Positions 25,133 to 35,499 of a DNA stretch of 64,000 bases are shown piece after piece; position 1 is the first letter of the stretch, and each line of letters begins with the position of its first letter. A program made the position numbers and the translations under genes. The notes beneath the pieces were generated by a model. The model was not told where the DNA came from and did no database searches. It worked only from the letters and a program-made list of their open reading frames with translations. Origin of the DNA: Nocardiopsis sp. FIRDI 009 (GTDB lineage Bacteria; Actinomycetota; Actinomycetes; Streptosporangiales; Streptosporangiaceae); NCBI RefSeq assembly GCF_003386285.1, contig NZ_QPNC01000009.1, forward strand, positions 62,001-126,000, in the 5' to 3' direction.

Positions 25133-25696
25133 CGCCGGGTGCGTCCCGCTGATCAGTTCCGGGATGAACAGCACCGCCACCCAGCCGATCGCCAGGTACA
25201 GGGCGGTGGACAGCCAGCGCGGCGCGCCCAGCCAGAGCAGCTTGAACCCCACCCCGGCGATCGCTCCGCCCCAGATCAGCGCCAGCATCGCCGCGCGCAG
25301 GCCGCCCTCCAGGACCAGGACCACGAACGGCGTGTAGGTGCCCGCGATGATCAGGTAGATGTTCGAGTGGTCCATGCGCCGCAGCACCTTCTGGGCGCGC
25401 GGGGACCACCGGCCGACGTGGTAGACGGCGGAGGTGCTGAACAGCATCACCGAGCTGAGCGCGTAGACGGCGCTGGCCGCCTTGGCTGGCCAGGTGGGGG
25501 CGAGGCAGACCAGCACGATCCCGGCCGCCAGGGCGAGGGGCGCCGTGCCCAGGTGCAACCACCCGCGCAGCCGGGGTTTGACCGCCTCCAGCAGCTCACC
25601 GGCGGCCGACGCGGCCCGCCCGGACGCCTCGCCGGGGCCGGCGTCGTCGTTTGGCCCCGCCACGGTCCCGGTCTCCCGCGTCTGCTCGTCCGACAC
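24950..25696 (-). CDS. Hemolysin III family membrane protein (PAQR/YqfA type)
   Basis: 248 residues from the GTG at 25696, with GAGGGAAGG upstream; the longer open frame is not protein-like. Seven hydrophobic segments follow a short cytoplasmic N-terminus. Family marks: SAVYHVGRWSPRAQKVLRRMDHSNIYLIIAGTYTPF, with the His and Asp residues that bind zinc in PAQR relatives, and GFHEIFHSLTIAAFVCQYIAV at the end with the paired His. The name comes from a Bacillus protein; most members are not haemolysins and the bacterial role is membrane homeostasis or unknown. A 9-bp-arm palindrome lies 55 bp upstream of the start. A partial second copy sits at 17.7 kb. Confidence 0.92.
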   Translation of the reverse strand: MSDEQTRETGTVAGPNDDAGPGEASGRAASAAGELLEAVKPRLRGWLHLGTAPLALAAGIVLVCLAPTWPAKAASAVYALSSVMLFSTSAVYHVGRWSPRAQKVLRRMDHSNIYLIIAGTYTPFVVLVLEGGLRAAMLALIWGGAIAGVGFKLLWLGAPRWLSTALYLAIGWVAVLFIPELISGTHPAAWILILVGGVLYSVGAVVYALKRPDPAPRWFGFHEIFHSLTIAAFVCQYIAVSFVVYTAG

Positions 25697-25750
25697 CGCC
25701 GTGCACCTTCCCTCTCGTGTTCCGCCCCGTGGGGAGCGATGACCGAAGCC

Positions 25751-25772
25751 TAACCTACGGGCGCGTAGGTTA
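25751..25772. promoter_or_regulatory. operator-like palindrome upstream of hemolysin III gene
   Basis: TAACCTACG (25751-25759), spacer GGCG, CGTAGGTTA (25764-25772). Exact 9-bp arms, 55 bp before the minus-strand start. The shape is that of TetR-type sites in actinobacteria, but no regulator gene is adjacent. Confidence 0.6.
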
Positions 25773-25978
25773 CTTGCCAGTAGAGGTGTGTCGAGTCGCA
25801 CAGTGCCCGGTGGGTGCGGTCTCGGGGCGGGATTGGTCGTGTGGTTCGCCGGGGCTCCTCCGAGCCGGTCCACAGGCCCAGGTTTGCGTACGTGAATGCT
25901 GTGACCAGCGGTGTCATGGGACTCCCGGCCCCGTCCCCCGTATCCTGAGGACAGGGATCCGTGCACCCGGGCTGAACC

Positions 25979-25994
25979 ATTGGTATAGACCTTT
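25979..25994. promoter_or_regulatory. DasR-responsive-element-like site
   Basis: ATTGGTATAGACCTTT matches about 12 of 16 positions of the Streptomyces dre consensus (ACTGGTCTAGACCACT), the site of the N-acetylglucosamine regulator DasR. It lies about 140 bp before ppdK. Confidence 0.4.
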
Positions 25995-26131
25995 CTAATG
26001 CTTTTGACCTGCTAAAACTCCAAAAAACGGTGGTTCATAGAGGGGGAAGGTCGCAGAGTGTGGAAGAGTCACGCCCACGCAGCAAGGGTCGGCTCGTGAC
26101 GGAGCCGTCGACATGACGAGGGAGCGCCCCC

Positions 26132-28828
<2,697 letters not shown>

Positions 28829-28836
28829 GCCGACGA

Positions 28837-28872
28837 GGGTGGTGTGAGTACCCGGAGTCACTCACACCACCC
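28837..28872 (+). terminator. terminator after ppdK
   Basis: Perfect 13-bp stem GGGTGGTGTGAGT / ACTCACACCACCC with a 10-nt loop, 8 nt after the stop. Confidence 0.75.
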
Positions 28873-29165
28873 CCGTTCACCTCGCCGGATGGCGGACGTC
28901 GGCCGCCGCCGACGCTCTAGACTCATCCCGGACCCCGACGGTCAAGACGATGAGATGTGATCTTATCGTGATATATTCTTGACCATTGGTGCGTCCGCTG
29001 TTCCCCGCTGTCCTCACTCCGCACGCGGCGCCCCCCGGGTGCGACGACCTCCGTTTCGGTCGCCAGAACCGTCCTACGGGATTGAAGAGGTACGAACCAG
29101 TGGCGGTCGGTGGACGTCCCAGCGGGTGGATGGTCTCCCAGGCGGTGATATGCGGAGGTGAGCCG
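28873..29165. other. leader region of the YdcF/SanA-like gene
   Basis: About 290 bp. An A+T-rich patch at 28945-28985 holds an imperfect palindrome and a TATATT (28972-28977) that can serve as -10 box, leaving a leader of about 180 nt. No riboswitch class was recognised in it. The frame is open from TTG 28986 but the extra 60 codons do not look like protein. Confidence 0.5.
28947..28969. promoter_or_regulatory. imperfect palindrome in YdcF-like promoter
   Basis: ACGATGAGAT (28947-28956) and ATCTTATCGT (28960-28969): 10-bp arms with one mismatch and a 3-nt spacer, immediately before TATATT. Confidence 0.45.
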
Positions 29166-30386
29166 GTGCGAACGGCGAGTGACGGGCGCGGCGACGACCC
29201 GGGGGAGAACCCGGTCTCCGCGGCCCATGCCGACGACGAGAGCACACGCGTGTTCACACGCGGGCAGACCGGGTCGCCCCAGGTCGAGGCCACCCGCGCC
29301 TTCGTCCGTGAACCAGGCGGGGCGGGGGAGCCCGCCCCGGACCACGCGGCCACCCGGGCCTTCACCCGAGACCAGGGCGACAGCGCCGACGCCTCGGGCA
29401 CCGCGGCCACCCGGGCCTTCACCCGGCCCGGAGCCGCCACGGGGGACGCCCCCCTCGACCCGACCGGTCCCACAGACCCCACCGGCCTGACCGGTCCGGC
29501 CGACCACGGTTCCGGGAGCGGCTTCACCCGCCGTTTCGTCCGTGAACGTCCAGGATCGCGCGGTGTGCCCGCCACGGGTGGCCGCGCGCCCACCGCCGAC
29601 CCCCACACCCCCTCCGTCCCCCTCGAACCCCAGAACCCCGGGGACCCCGTGGACGGGAGCCCCGGTCCCGGCCTCCCGCCCCTCGACCACGGCGATGACA
29701 TCCCGGGGAACGGCCGCGCTCCCCGCCGCGCCCGGCCGCGCCCGGCCGCGTCCCGCCGTCGCGGGCGCCGCCGCGTCCGGGTGCGCTGGGTGGTCGCCCT
29801 CGTCCTGCTCACCCTGCTCGCGCTGCCCCCCGGAACCTGGGCCTGGGTCTGGTACACGGCCCGGCAGGACGACCGCGCGCCCACCGACGCCATCGTCGTC
29901 CTGGGCGCCAGCCAGTACAACGGCGTCCCCTCACCGATCTTCGAGGCCCGCCTCCGGCACGCCCAGAGTCTCTACCAGGACGGCGTCGCCCCCATGATCG
30001 TCACCGTCGGCGGCAAACAGCCCGGCGACAACTACACCGAGGCCGGCTCCGGCCGGAACTGGCTGATCGAGGTGGGCGTCCCCGCCGACCAGATCATCGC
30101 GGTGGAGGAGGGCAGGGACACCCTCCAGAGCATCCGGGCCGTCGCCGAGGTCTTCGAGGTCAACGACTGGGACACGGCCACCCTGGTCTCCGACCCCTGG
30201 CACAGCCTGCGTTCCCAGCGCATGGCCCACGACCACGGCATCGAGGCGGGCACCTCCCCGTCGCGCTCCGGACCGGCCGTCATCGAGCGCCGCACCCAGC
30301 TCTGGTACATCACGAGGGAGACCGTGTCGCTCTGGTACTACTGGATCTTCAACGACAGCAGCGACATCCGCGTCGACGCGGCCTGA
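29166..30386 (+). CDS. YdcF/SanA-family (DUF218) membrane protein with TRxFTR-repeat cytoplasmic tail
   Basis: 406 residues from GTG 29166, 5 nt after GGAGGTGA. Residues 1-195 are low-complexity and polar, with five spaced motifs of the form TR-x-F-(T/V)-R (STRVFTR, ATRAFVR, ATRAFTR, ATRAFTR, FTRRFVR). A basic patch ([21 protein letters not shown]) leads into a transmembrane helix ([23 protein letters not shown]). The outer part is a DUF218 domain: [78 protein letters not shown] and [15 protein letters not shown]. SanA/YdcF proteins affect envelope integrity and vancomycin sensitivity in enterobacteria; the biochemical role is unsettled. It lies between ppdK and dgt. Confidence 0.85.
   Translation: MRTASDGRGDDPGENPVSAAHADDESTRVFTRGQTGSPQVEATRAFVREPGGAGEPAPDHAATRAFTRDQGDSADASGTAATRAFTRPGAATGDAPLDPTGPTDPTGLTGPADHGSGSGFTRRFVRERPGSRGVPATGGRAPTADPHTPSVPLEPQNPGDPVDGSPGPGLPPLDHGDDIPGNGRAPRRARPRPAASRRRGRRRVRVRWVVALVLLTLLALPPGTWAWVWYTARQDDRAPTDAIVVLGASQYNGVPSPIFEARLRHAQSLYQDGVAPMIVTVGGKQPGDNYTEAGSGRNWLIEVGVPADQIIAVEEGRDTLQSIRAVAEVFEVNDWDTATLVSDPWHSLRSQRMAHDHGIEAGTSPSRSGPAVIERRTQLWYITRETVSLWYYWIFNDSSDIRVDAA
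29346..29425 (+). repeat. 23-bp direct repeat inside YdcF-like gene
   Basis: An identical 23-bp unit occurs at 29346-29368 and 29403-29425, 57 bp apart, encoding two of the ATRAFTR motifs. The in-frame spacing points to expansion by repeat duplication. Confidence 0.7.
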
Positions 30387-30417
30387 CCAGGGGCGATGTC
30401 ATGCTTCGTCAGCACTG

Positions 30418-31692
30418 GTGAGTAGAGTCGTGAAAACGATGACGAACCGAGTCGGAGCAGAGGGCGGTGTCCCCGGGTACACGCCGGAGGACACCGCGCG
30501 CATGGCGGGCGAGTCCCGCAAGAACCGGGCCAGGGGCCCCTTCGAACGCGACCGCGCCCGGGTGCTGCACAGCTCCGCGCTGCGCCGCCTGGCCGCCAAG
30601 ACCCAGGTCGTCCAACCGGGGGTGAGCGACTTTCCGCGCACCCGGCTGACCCACTCCCTGGAGTGCGCGCAGATCGGTCGGGAACTCGGCCAGGCCCTGG
30701 GGTGCGACCCCGACCTGGTCGAGGCCGCGTGCCTGTCCCACGACCTGGGCCACCCGCCCTTCGGCCACAACGGCGAACGCGCGCTGGACGAGGCCGCCGC
30801 CGAGTGCGGGGGGTTCGAGGGCAACGCCCAGAGCCTGCGGCTGCTCGTGCGGCTGGAGGGCAAGGTGATCGCCCCGGACGGACGCAGCAACGGGCTCAAC
30901 CTCACCCGGGCCACCCTCGACGCCACCGTCAAGTACCCGTGGCGCAGGGGAGAGGGCGGTGACACCCACAAGTTCAACTGCTACCCGGACGACACCGAGG
31001 TCTTCGCCTGGCTGCGGGAGGGCGCCCCCACCGGCCGCACGTGCTTCGAGGCGCAGGTCATGGACTGGTCGGACGACGTCGCCTACTCCGTGCACGACGT
31101 CGAGGACGCCCTCCACGCCGGTCTGGTGAGCATGGCCGCCCTGCGCAGCCCGGTCGAGCGCGCCGAGGTGTGCCGGATCGCCGCCGACCGCTACTGCGAC
31201 GCCGACACCGCCGAACTCGACCAGGTCCTCACCGACCTGCTCGCCGAACCGATGTGGCCCGGCGAGTTCACCGGCGACCTCGCCTCCCTCGCCGCGCTCA
31301 AGAACCTCACCAGCGAGCTCATCGGGCGCTTCTGCCTGGCCGCCGAGCGCGCCACCCGCCGGGCCCACGGGCCCGGACGGCTCACCCGCTACCGCGCCGA
31401 CCTCGTCCTGCCCCGCCGGGCCCTCCTGGAGTGCGCGCTGCTCAAGGCGGTCGCCGCCCACTTCGTCATGTCCCGTGAGGAGGCGCTGGCCTACCAGGCC
31501 GAGGAGCGGCGGACGATCACCGAGCTGGTCGCCGCGCTGCGGGAGAGCGCCCCCGAGGGACTGGACCCGCAGTTCCGCGCCGCCTACGAGACCGCCCCCG
31601 ACGACGCCGCCGCGCTGCGCGTCGTCGTCGACCAGGTCGCCTCGCTCACCGACACCTCCGCCACCGCCCTGCACGCCCGCCTGGTCGGCTGA
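30418..31692 (+). CDS. dgt: Deoxyguanosinetriphosphate triphosphohydrolase-like HD protein
   Basis: 424 residues from GTG 30418; GTG 30430 or ATG 30439 are also possible starts and the conserved part begins at [50 protein letters not shown]. The HD metal site is complete: [24 protein letters not shown] and the later [18 protein letters not shown]. This is the type of Dgt found next to primase genes in actinobacteria; it hydrolyses dNTPs to nucleoside and triphosphate, lowering the dNTP pool. Here dnaG is 19.5 kb away, separated by the arabinose locus and the phytase region. Confidence 0.93.
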   Translation: MSRVVKTMTNRVGAEGGVPGYTPEDTARMAGESRKNRARGPFERDRARVLHSSALRRLAAKTQVVQPGVSDFPRTRLTHSLECAQIGRELGQALGCDPDLVEAACLSHDLGHPPFGHNGERALDEAAAECGGFEGNAQSLRLLVRLEGKVIAPDGRSNGLNLTRATLDATVKYPWRRGEGGDTHKFNCYPDDTEVFAWLREGAPTGRTCFEAQVMDWSDDVAYSVHDVEDALHAGLVSMAALRSPVERAEVCRIAADRYCDADTAELDQVLTDLLAEPMWPGEFTGDLASLAALKNLTSELIGRFCLAAERATRRAHGPGRLTRYRADLVLPRRALLECALLKAVAAHFVMSREEALAYQAEERRTITELVAALRESAPEGLDPQFRAAYETAPDDAAALRVVVDQVASLTDTSATALHARLVG

Positions 31693-31781
31693 GCCGGGGC
31701 GGCCCGCACCGGAGGTCCACCGGGCCGGTCCACATGGTCGGGGCGGAGGGGAGAAACCCGGGAAACCATCGCGAAACCTCC

Positions 31782-31810
31782 TTGACACCTCAGATGTTAG
31801 CGCTAACAAT
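31782..31810 (+). promoter_or_regulatory. lacI/ara promoter with LacI-family operator
   Basis: TTGACA (31782-31787) and AACAAT (31805-31810) are spaced 17 nt. The 14-bp perfect palindrome TGTTAGCGCTAACA (31795-31808) covers the spacer and -10, so the regulator would block polymerase and repress itself. Confidence 0.8.
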
Positions 31811-31854
31811 GTTGCCCACGTCACTGCCGGAGGATCCGGTGAGGAGGAGTCCCC

Positions 31855-32988
31855 ATGTCCGAACGGGACGGACGCACCCCCGTCATGGCCGACGTCGCGC
31901 GGCTGGCCGGGGTCTCCCACCAGACCGTCTCCCGGGTGCTCAACGGGCACCCCAACGTGCGGACGGAGACGGTGGTCCGGGTCCGTGCGGCCATCGAGGA
32001 GCTGGGCTACCGGCGCAACCCCTCGGCCCGCGCCCTCGTGACCCGCAGGACCAACCTCCTCGGCGTCCTCGCCTTCGACAGCACGCTCTTCGGGCCCGCC
32101 CGAACCCTGGCCGCCATCGAGAACGCCGCCCGCGAGGCCGGGTACTTCGTGAGCATCGTGAACCTGGACGGCATCACCCGCGAGGCGGTCGTCGAGGCCG
32201 CCACCTACCTCGTCGAGCAGTCGGTGGAGGGGTGCATCGCCATCGCCCCGCAGCGGGCCGTGGTCGAGGCGCTCGCCGACCTGTCCGGCCTCCGGCCGCT
32301 CGTCGCGGTCGAGGGCGGCGAGGGGTCGGGGCTGCCGGTGGTCTGCGTCGACCAGGAGGGCGGGGCGTACACCGCCACGCGCCACCTGCTGGACCTGGGC
32401 CACCGGACCGTCCACCACATCGCCGGGAAGCGCGACTGGCTGGAGGGTGAGGCGCGGGTCGAGGGGTGGCGCCGGGCGCTGGCCGAGGCCGGGGCGCCCG
32501 TCCCCGAACCGGCCTACGGCGACTGGAGCCCCCGGTCCGGGTACGAACTGGGGCTGCGGCTGGCCGGGGAACGCGCCCGGGGCGCCGAGGTCACGGCGGT
32601 CTTCGTGGCCAACGACCAGATGTCGATCGGGGTGCTGCGGGCCTTCCACGAGCACGGGATCGGGGTCCCCGGCGACGTCAGCGTCGTCGGGTTCGACGAC
32701 ATCCCCGAGGCCGAGTACCTCACGCCCGCGCTGACCACCGTCTGGCAGGACTTCGACCAGGTCGGCCGCGCGAGCATCGACGTCCTCCTCGCCGAGCTGT
32801 CCGACGGGGGCGGGCCTTCGGCGCTCCGCCCTCCCGTCACCCGCCACCGCCCGGGGGCCGCCGCCTCACGGAGGGGCGGAACACCCTCGACGGACGCCTC
32901 CGGTGCGGTGTCCTCTGTACGCGTCGTCGTCCCGGCCCGGATGCGGATCAGACACAGCACCGCTCCCAGGCTGCCGGGCCCGCCCTGA
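31855..32988 (+). CDS. LacI-family regulator of the arabinose locus
   Basis: 377 residues, ATG 31855 after GAGGAGGAG. HTH at 10-35: MADVARLAGVSHQTVSRVLNGHPNV; hinge helix YRRNPSARALVTRRT; periplasmic-binding-protein-like core with VAVEGGEGSGLPVVCVDQEGGAYTATRHLLDLGHRTVHHIAGKRDW and VFVANDQMSIGVLRAFHEHGIGVPGDVSVVGFDDIPEAEYLTPALTTV. The usual C-terminal strand (VVVPARMRIRHSTAP, matching the family's LVPPELVVRGSTAPP) is reached only after about 35 extra residues (ALRPPVTRHRPGAAASRRGG and following), an insertion or local repair product. It lies first in the locus; an inducer related to arabinose is likely from context. Confidence 0.92.
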   Translation: MSERDGRTPVMADVARLAGVSHQTVSRVLNGHPNVRTETVVRVRAAIEELGYRRNPSARALVTRRTNLLGVLAFDSTLFGPARTLAAIENAAREAGYFVSIVNLDGITREAVVEAATYLVEQSVEGCIAIAPQRAVVEALADLSGLRPLVAVEGGEGSGLPVVCVDQEGGAYTATRHLLDLGHRTVHHIAGKRDWLEGEARVEGWRRALAEAGAPVPEPAYGDWSPRSGYELGLRLAGERARGAEVTAVFVANDQMSIGVLRAFHEHGIGVPGDVSVVGFDDIPEAEYLTPALTTVWQDFDQVGRASIDVLLAELSDGGGPSALRPPVTRHRPGAAASRRGGTPSTDASGAVSSVRVVVPARMRIRHSTAPRLPGPP

Positions 32989-33033
32989 TCCGCCGACCGC
33001 CTCCCATCCGCCCCCCCGAGTCGAGAGGTCCCC

Positions 33034-34746
33034 GTGAACGGAAGCCCAGGCGCACGAAATGTTAACGCTCACAATGCCGGTGGCGCACCCCCCGACGCGG
33101 TCGTGGTCGGCGTGGACTTCGGGACGCTCTCCGGACGCGCCGTCGTCGTGCGGGTCGCCGACGGCACCGAACTCGGCACGGCCGTGCACCCCTACGAGCA
33201 CGGCGTCATCACCGACACCCTGCCCGGCGGCGCCGAGCGCCTCGCCCCCGAGACCGCCCTCCAGGCTCCGGACGACTACCGGGAGGTCCTGCGGCGGGCC
33301 GTGCCGGAGGCGCTGGCCGCGAGCGGTGTCCCCGCCGACCGTGTGATCGGTGTCGGCTGCGACTTCACCGCCTGCACGGTCATGCCCACCACGGCCGACG
33401 GCGTCCCCCTGTGCGAACTCCCCAGCCTCGCCGACCGCCCGCACGCCTGGCCCAAGCTGTGGCGACACCACGCCGCGCAGAAGGAGGCGGACGAGATCAA
33501 CCGCGTCGCCGCCGAACGCGGCGAACCGTGGCTGCCGCGGTACGGCGGACGGATCTCCGCCGAGTGGGAGTTCGCCAAGGCCCTCCAGGTGCTGCGCGAG
33601 GACCCGGAGGTCTACGAGCGCACCGAACGCTGGATCGAGGGCGCCGACTGGATCGTCTGGCAGCTGTGCGGACGCGAGACCCGCAACATCTGCACCGCCG
33701 GGTACAAGGGCATCCACCAGGACGGGCGGTGGCCCGACCGGGACTTCCTCGCCGCCCTCGACCCGCGCTTCACCGGGTTCGTGGAGGAGCGTCTCGCCCA
33801 TCCCCTCTCCCAGCTCGGCGACCGCGCCGGAGGGCTGACCGCCCGCGCCGCCGCGTGGACCGGACTGCCCGAGGGCACCCCCGTCGCCGTCGGCAACGTC
33901 GACGCCCACGTCACGGCCGCCGCCGCGGGCACCACCGGCACCGGCCAGATGCTCGCCATCATGGGGACCAGCACCTGCCACGTCATGAACTCCGACGTCC
34001 TGGCCGAGGTGCCCGGCATGTGCGGACTGGCCCTGCACGGGATCACCCCCGGCATGTGGGGGTACGAGGCCGGGCAGAGCGGTGTCGGCGACATCTTCGG
34101 CTGGTTCGCCGACTCCTACGCCCCGCCCGCCTACCACGACGAGGCGCGGGAGAGGGGTGTGTCGGTGCACGACGTCCTCTCCGCCCGGGCCGCCGAGGCG
34201 CCCGTCGGGGCCCACGGGCTCGTCGCCCTGGACTGGCAGAGCGGCAACCGCTCCGTCCTGGTCGACCACGACCTGTCCGGCGTCATCGCGGGTCTCACCC
34301 TCGCCACCCGGCCCGAGGAGGTCTACCGGGCGCTCGTCGAGGCCACCGCGTTCGGCACCCGGACCATCATCGACGCCTTCGAGGCCCACGGCATCCCGGT
34401 CGAGACCTTCACGGTGGCCGGGGGGATGGTGCGCAACCCCTTCGTCCTCCAGGTCTACGCCGACGTCCTGGGCCGCCCGCTCCGCGTGATCGCCTCCGAA
34501 CAGGGACCGGCCCTGGGTTCGGCGATCCACGCCGCCGTCGCGGCGGGGGCCTATCCCGACATCCACGCCGCCTCCGCCGCCATGGGCGGGATCCGGGACG
34601 CCACCGTCGATCCCGTCCCCCACCGGACCGCGGCCTACACCGACCTGTACGCCGTCTACACCGAACTCCACGACCACTTCGGCCGCGGCGGCACCGACGC
34701 CCTGTACCGGCTGCGGTCCCTGCGCGGGGCCGCCCTCCGGGGCTGA
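33034..34746 (+). CDS. araB: L-ribulokinase
   Basis: 570 residues, GTG 33034 with GAGAGG 5 nt upstream. A FGGY-family kinase with VVVGVDFGTLSGRAVVVRVADGTELGTAVHPYEHGV, the AraB form of the first phosphate motif. Also seen: GVGCDFTACTVMPTTADGVPLC, WPKLWRHHAAQKEADEIN, GADWIVWQLCGRETRNICTAGYKGIHQ, MGTSTCHVMNSD and VAGGMVRNPFVLQVYADVLGRPLRV. It phosphorylates L-ribulose to L-ribulose-5-phosphate. The first codons overlap a second LacI-type operator (33060-33073). araD follows after 51 nt. Confidence 0.97.
   Translation: MNGSPGARNVNAHNAGGAPPDAVVVGVDFGTLSGRAVVVRVADGTELGTAVHPYEHGVITDTLPGGAERLAPETALQAPDDYREVLRRAVPEALAASGVPADRVIGVGCDFTACTVMPTTADGVPLCELPSLADRPHAWPKLWRHHAAQKEADEINRVAAERGEPWLPRYGGRISAEWEFAKALQVLREDPEVYERTERWIEGADWIVWQLCGRETRNICTAGYKGIHQDGRWPDRDFLAALDPRFTGFVEERLAHPLSQLGDRAGGLTARAAAWTGLPEGTPVAVGNVDAHVTAAAAGTTGTGQMLAIMGTSTCHVMNSDVLAEVPGMCGLALHGITPGMWGYEAGQSGVGDIFGWFADSYAPPAYHDEARERGVSVHDVLSARAAEAPVGAHGLVALDWQSGNRSVLVDHDLSGVIAGLTLATRPEEVYRALVEATAFGTRTIIDAFEAHGIPVETFTVAGGMVRNPFVLQVYADVLGRPLRVIASEQGPALGSAIHAAVAAGAYPDIHAASAAMGGIRDATVDPVPHRTAAYTDLYAVYTELHDHFGRGGTDALYRLRSLRGAALRG
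33060..33073. promoter_or_regulatory. second LacI-type operator, inside the araB 5' coding region
   Basis: TGTTAACGCTCACA differs at two positions from the palindrome TGTTAGCGCTAACA in the lacI promoter. It lies 26 nt inside araB, encoding NVNAHN, and would block an elongating polymerase or act as an auxiliary site. Confidence 0.6.
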
Positions 34747-34797
34747 CCGGCCCCCGTCCGTTCCCCAACCCCACCACCCGACACGAAGGGAGAGACG

Positions 34798-35499
34798 ATG
34801 ACGGCCCCCGACCCCCGCGTGGTCGAGCACGCCGACGCCATCGCCTCCGTACGGCGCGAGGTCTGCGCACTGCACGGGGAGCTCCTCCGCTGGAACCTGG
34901 TCACGTGGACGAGCGGCAACGTCTCGGCCAGGGTCCCCGGAACCGACCTGATGGTGATCAAACCCAGCGGCGTGTCCTACGAGGACCTGCGGCCCGAGTC
35001 CATGGTCGTGTGCGACCTGGAGGGGACCGCGGTCGACGGGCGGCACGCCCCGTCGAGCGACACCGGCTCGCACGCCCACGTCTACCGGGCCCGCCCCGAC
35101 GTGGGCGCCGTCGTCCACACCCACAGCCCCTACGCCACCGCCTGGGCGGCCCGGGGCGAGCCCATCCCGTGCGTGATCACCGCGATGGCCGACGAGTTCG
35201 GCGGCGACATCCCGGTCGGGCCGTTCGCCCTCATCGGCGGTGCCGAGATCGGCGAGGGCGTGGTCGCGACCCTGGAGGACCACCGCTCACCCGCCGTCCT
35301 CATGCACGGTCACGGTGTCTTCACCATCGGCGCCACCCCCACCGCCGCCGTCAAGGCCGCGGTGATGTGCGAGGACGTGGCCCGCACCGTGCACCTGGCA
35401 CGCCAGCACGGCCCGCTGGAGCGGCTGCCCCAGGAACACGTCGACGCCCTCCACGACCGCTACCAGAACGTCTACGGCCAACGGACGGAGACCCCGTGA
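34798..35499 (+). CDS. araD: L-ribulose-5-phosphate 4-epimerase
   Basis: 233 residues, ATG 34798 after GAAGGGAGAGACG. Class II aldolase/AraD fold: VTWTSGNVSARVPGTDLMVIKPSGVSYEDLRPESMVVCDLEG, SSDTGSHAHVYRARPDVGAVVHTHSPYATAWAARG with the zinc His pair in HTHS, and AVLMHGHGVFTIG with the third His. It converts L-ribulose-5-phosphate to D-xylulose-5-phosphate, the exit from arabinose into the pentose phosphate pathway. The stop overlaps the araA GTG by GTGA. Confidence 0.96.
   Translation: MTAPDPRVVEHADAIASVRREVCALHGELLRWNLVTWTSGNVSARVPGTDLMVIKPSGVSYEDLRPESMVVCDLEGTAVDGRHAPSSDTGSHAHVYRARPDVGAVVHTHSPYATAWAARGEPIPCVITAMADEFGGDIPVGPFALIGGAEIGEGVVATLEDHRSPAVLMHGHGVFTIGATPTAAVKAAVMCEDVARTVHLARQHGPLERLPQEHVDALHDRYQNVYGQRTETP

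Larger units (their letters stand above)
25697..26131. other. intergenic region between hemolysin III gene and ppdK
   Basis: 435 bp, divergent promoters, no gene. Contains the palindrome at 25751-25772 near the hemolysin III start and a DasR-box-like element at 25979-25994 upstream of ppdK, followed by an A+T-richer stretch to about 26030. Confidence 0.6.

Noticed and set aside
28873..29165. c-di-AMP or other riboswitch in the YdcF-like leader
   Set aside because: G-rich repeats occur but no conserved aptamer core could be matched.
28986..29165. Longer YdcF-like protein from TTG 28986
   Set aside because: The added 60 residues are not protein-like and GTG 29166 has a strong GGAGGTGA site.
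33411..35495. Apparent long fusion of araA with an upstream 700-residue region
   Set aside because: The upstream part is an out-of-frame reading of araB and araD; araA starts at GTG 35496 overlapping the araD stop.
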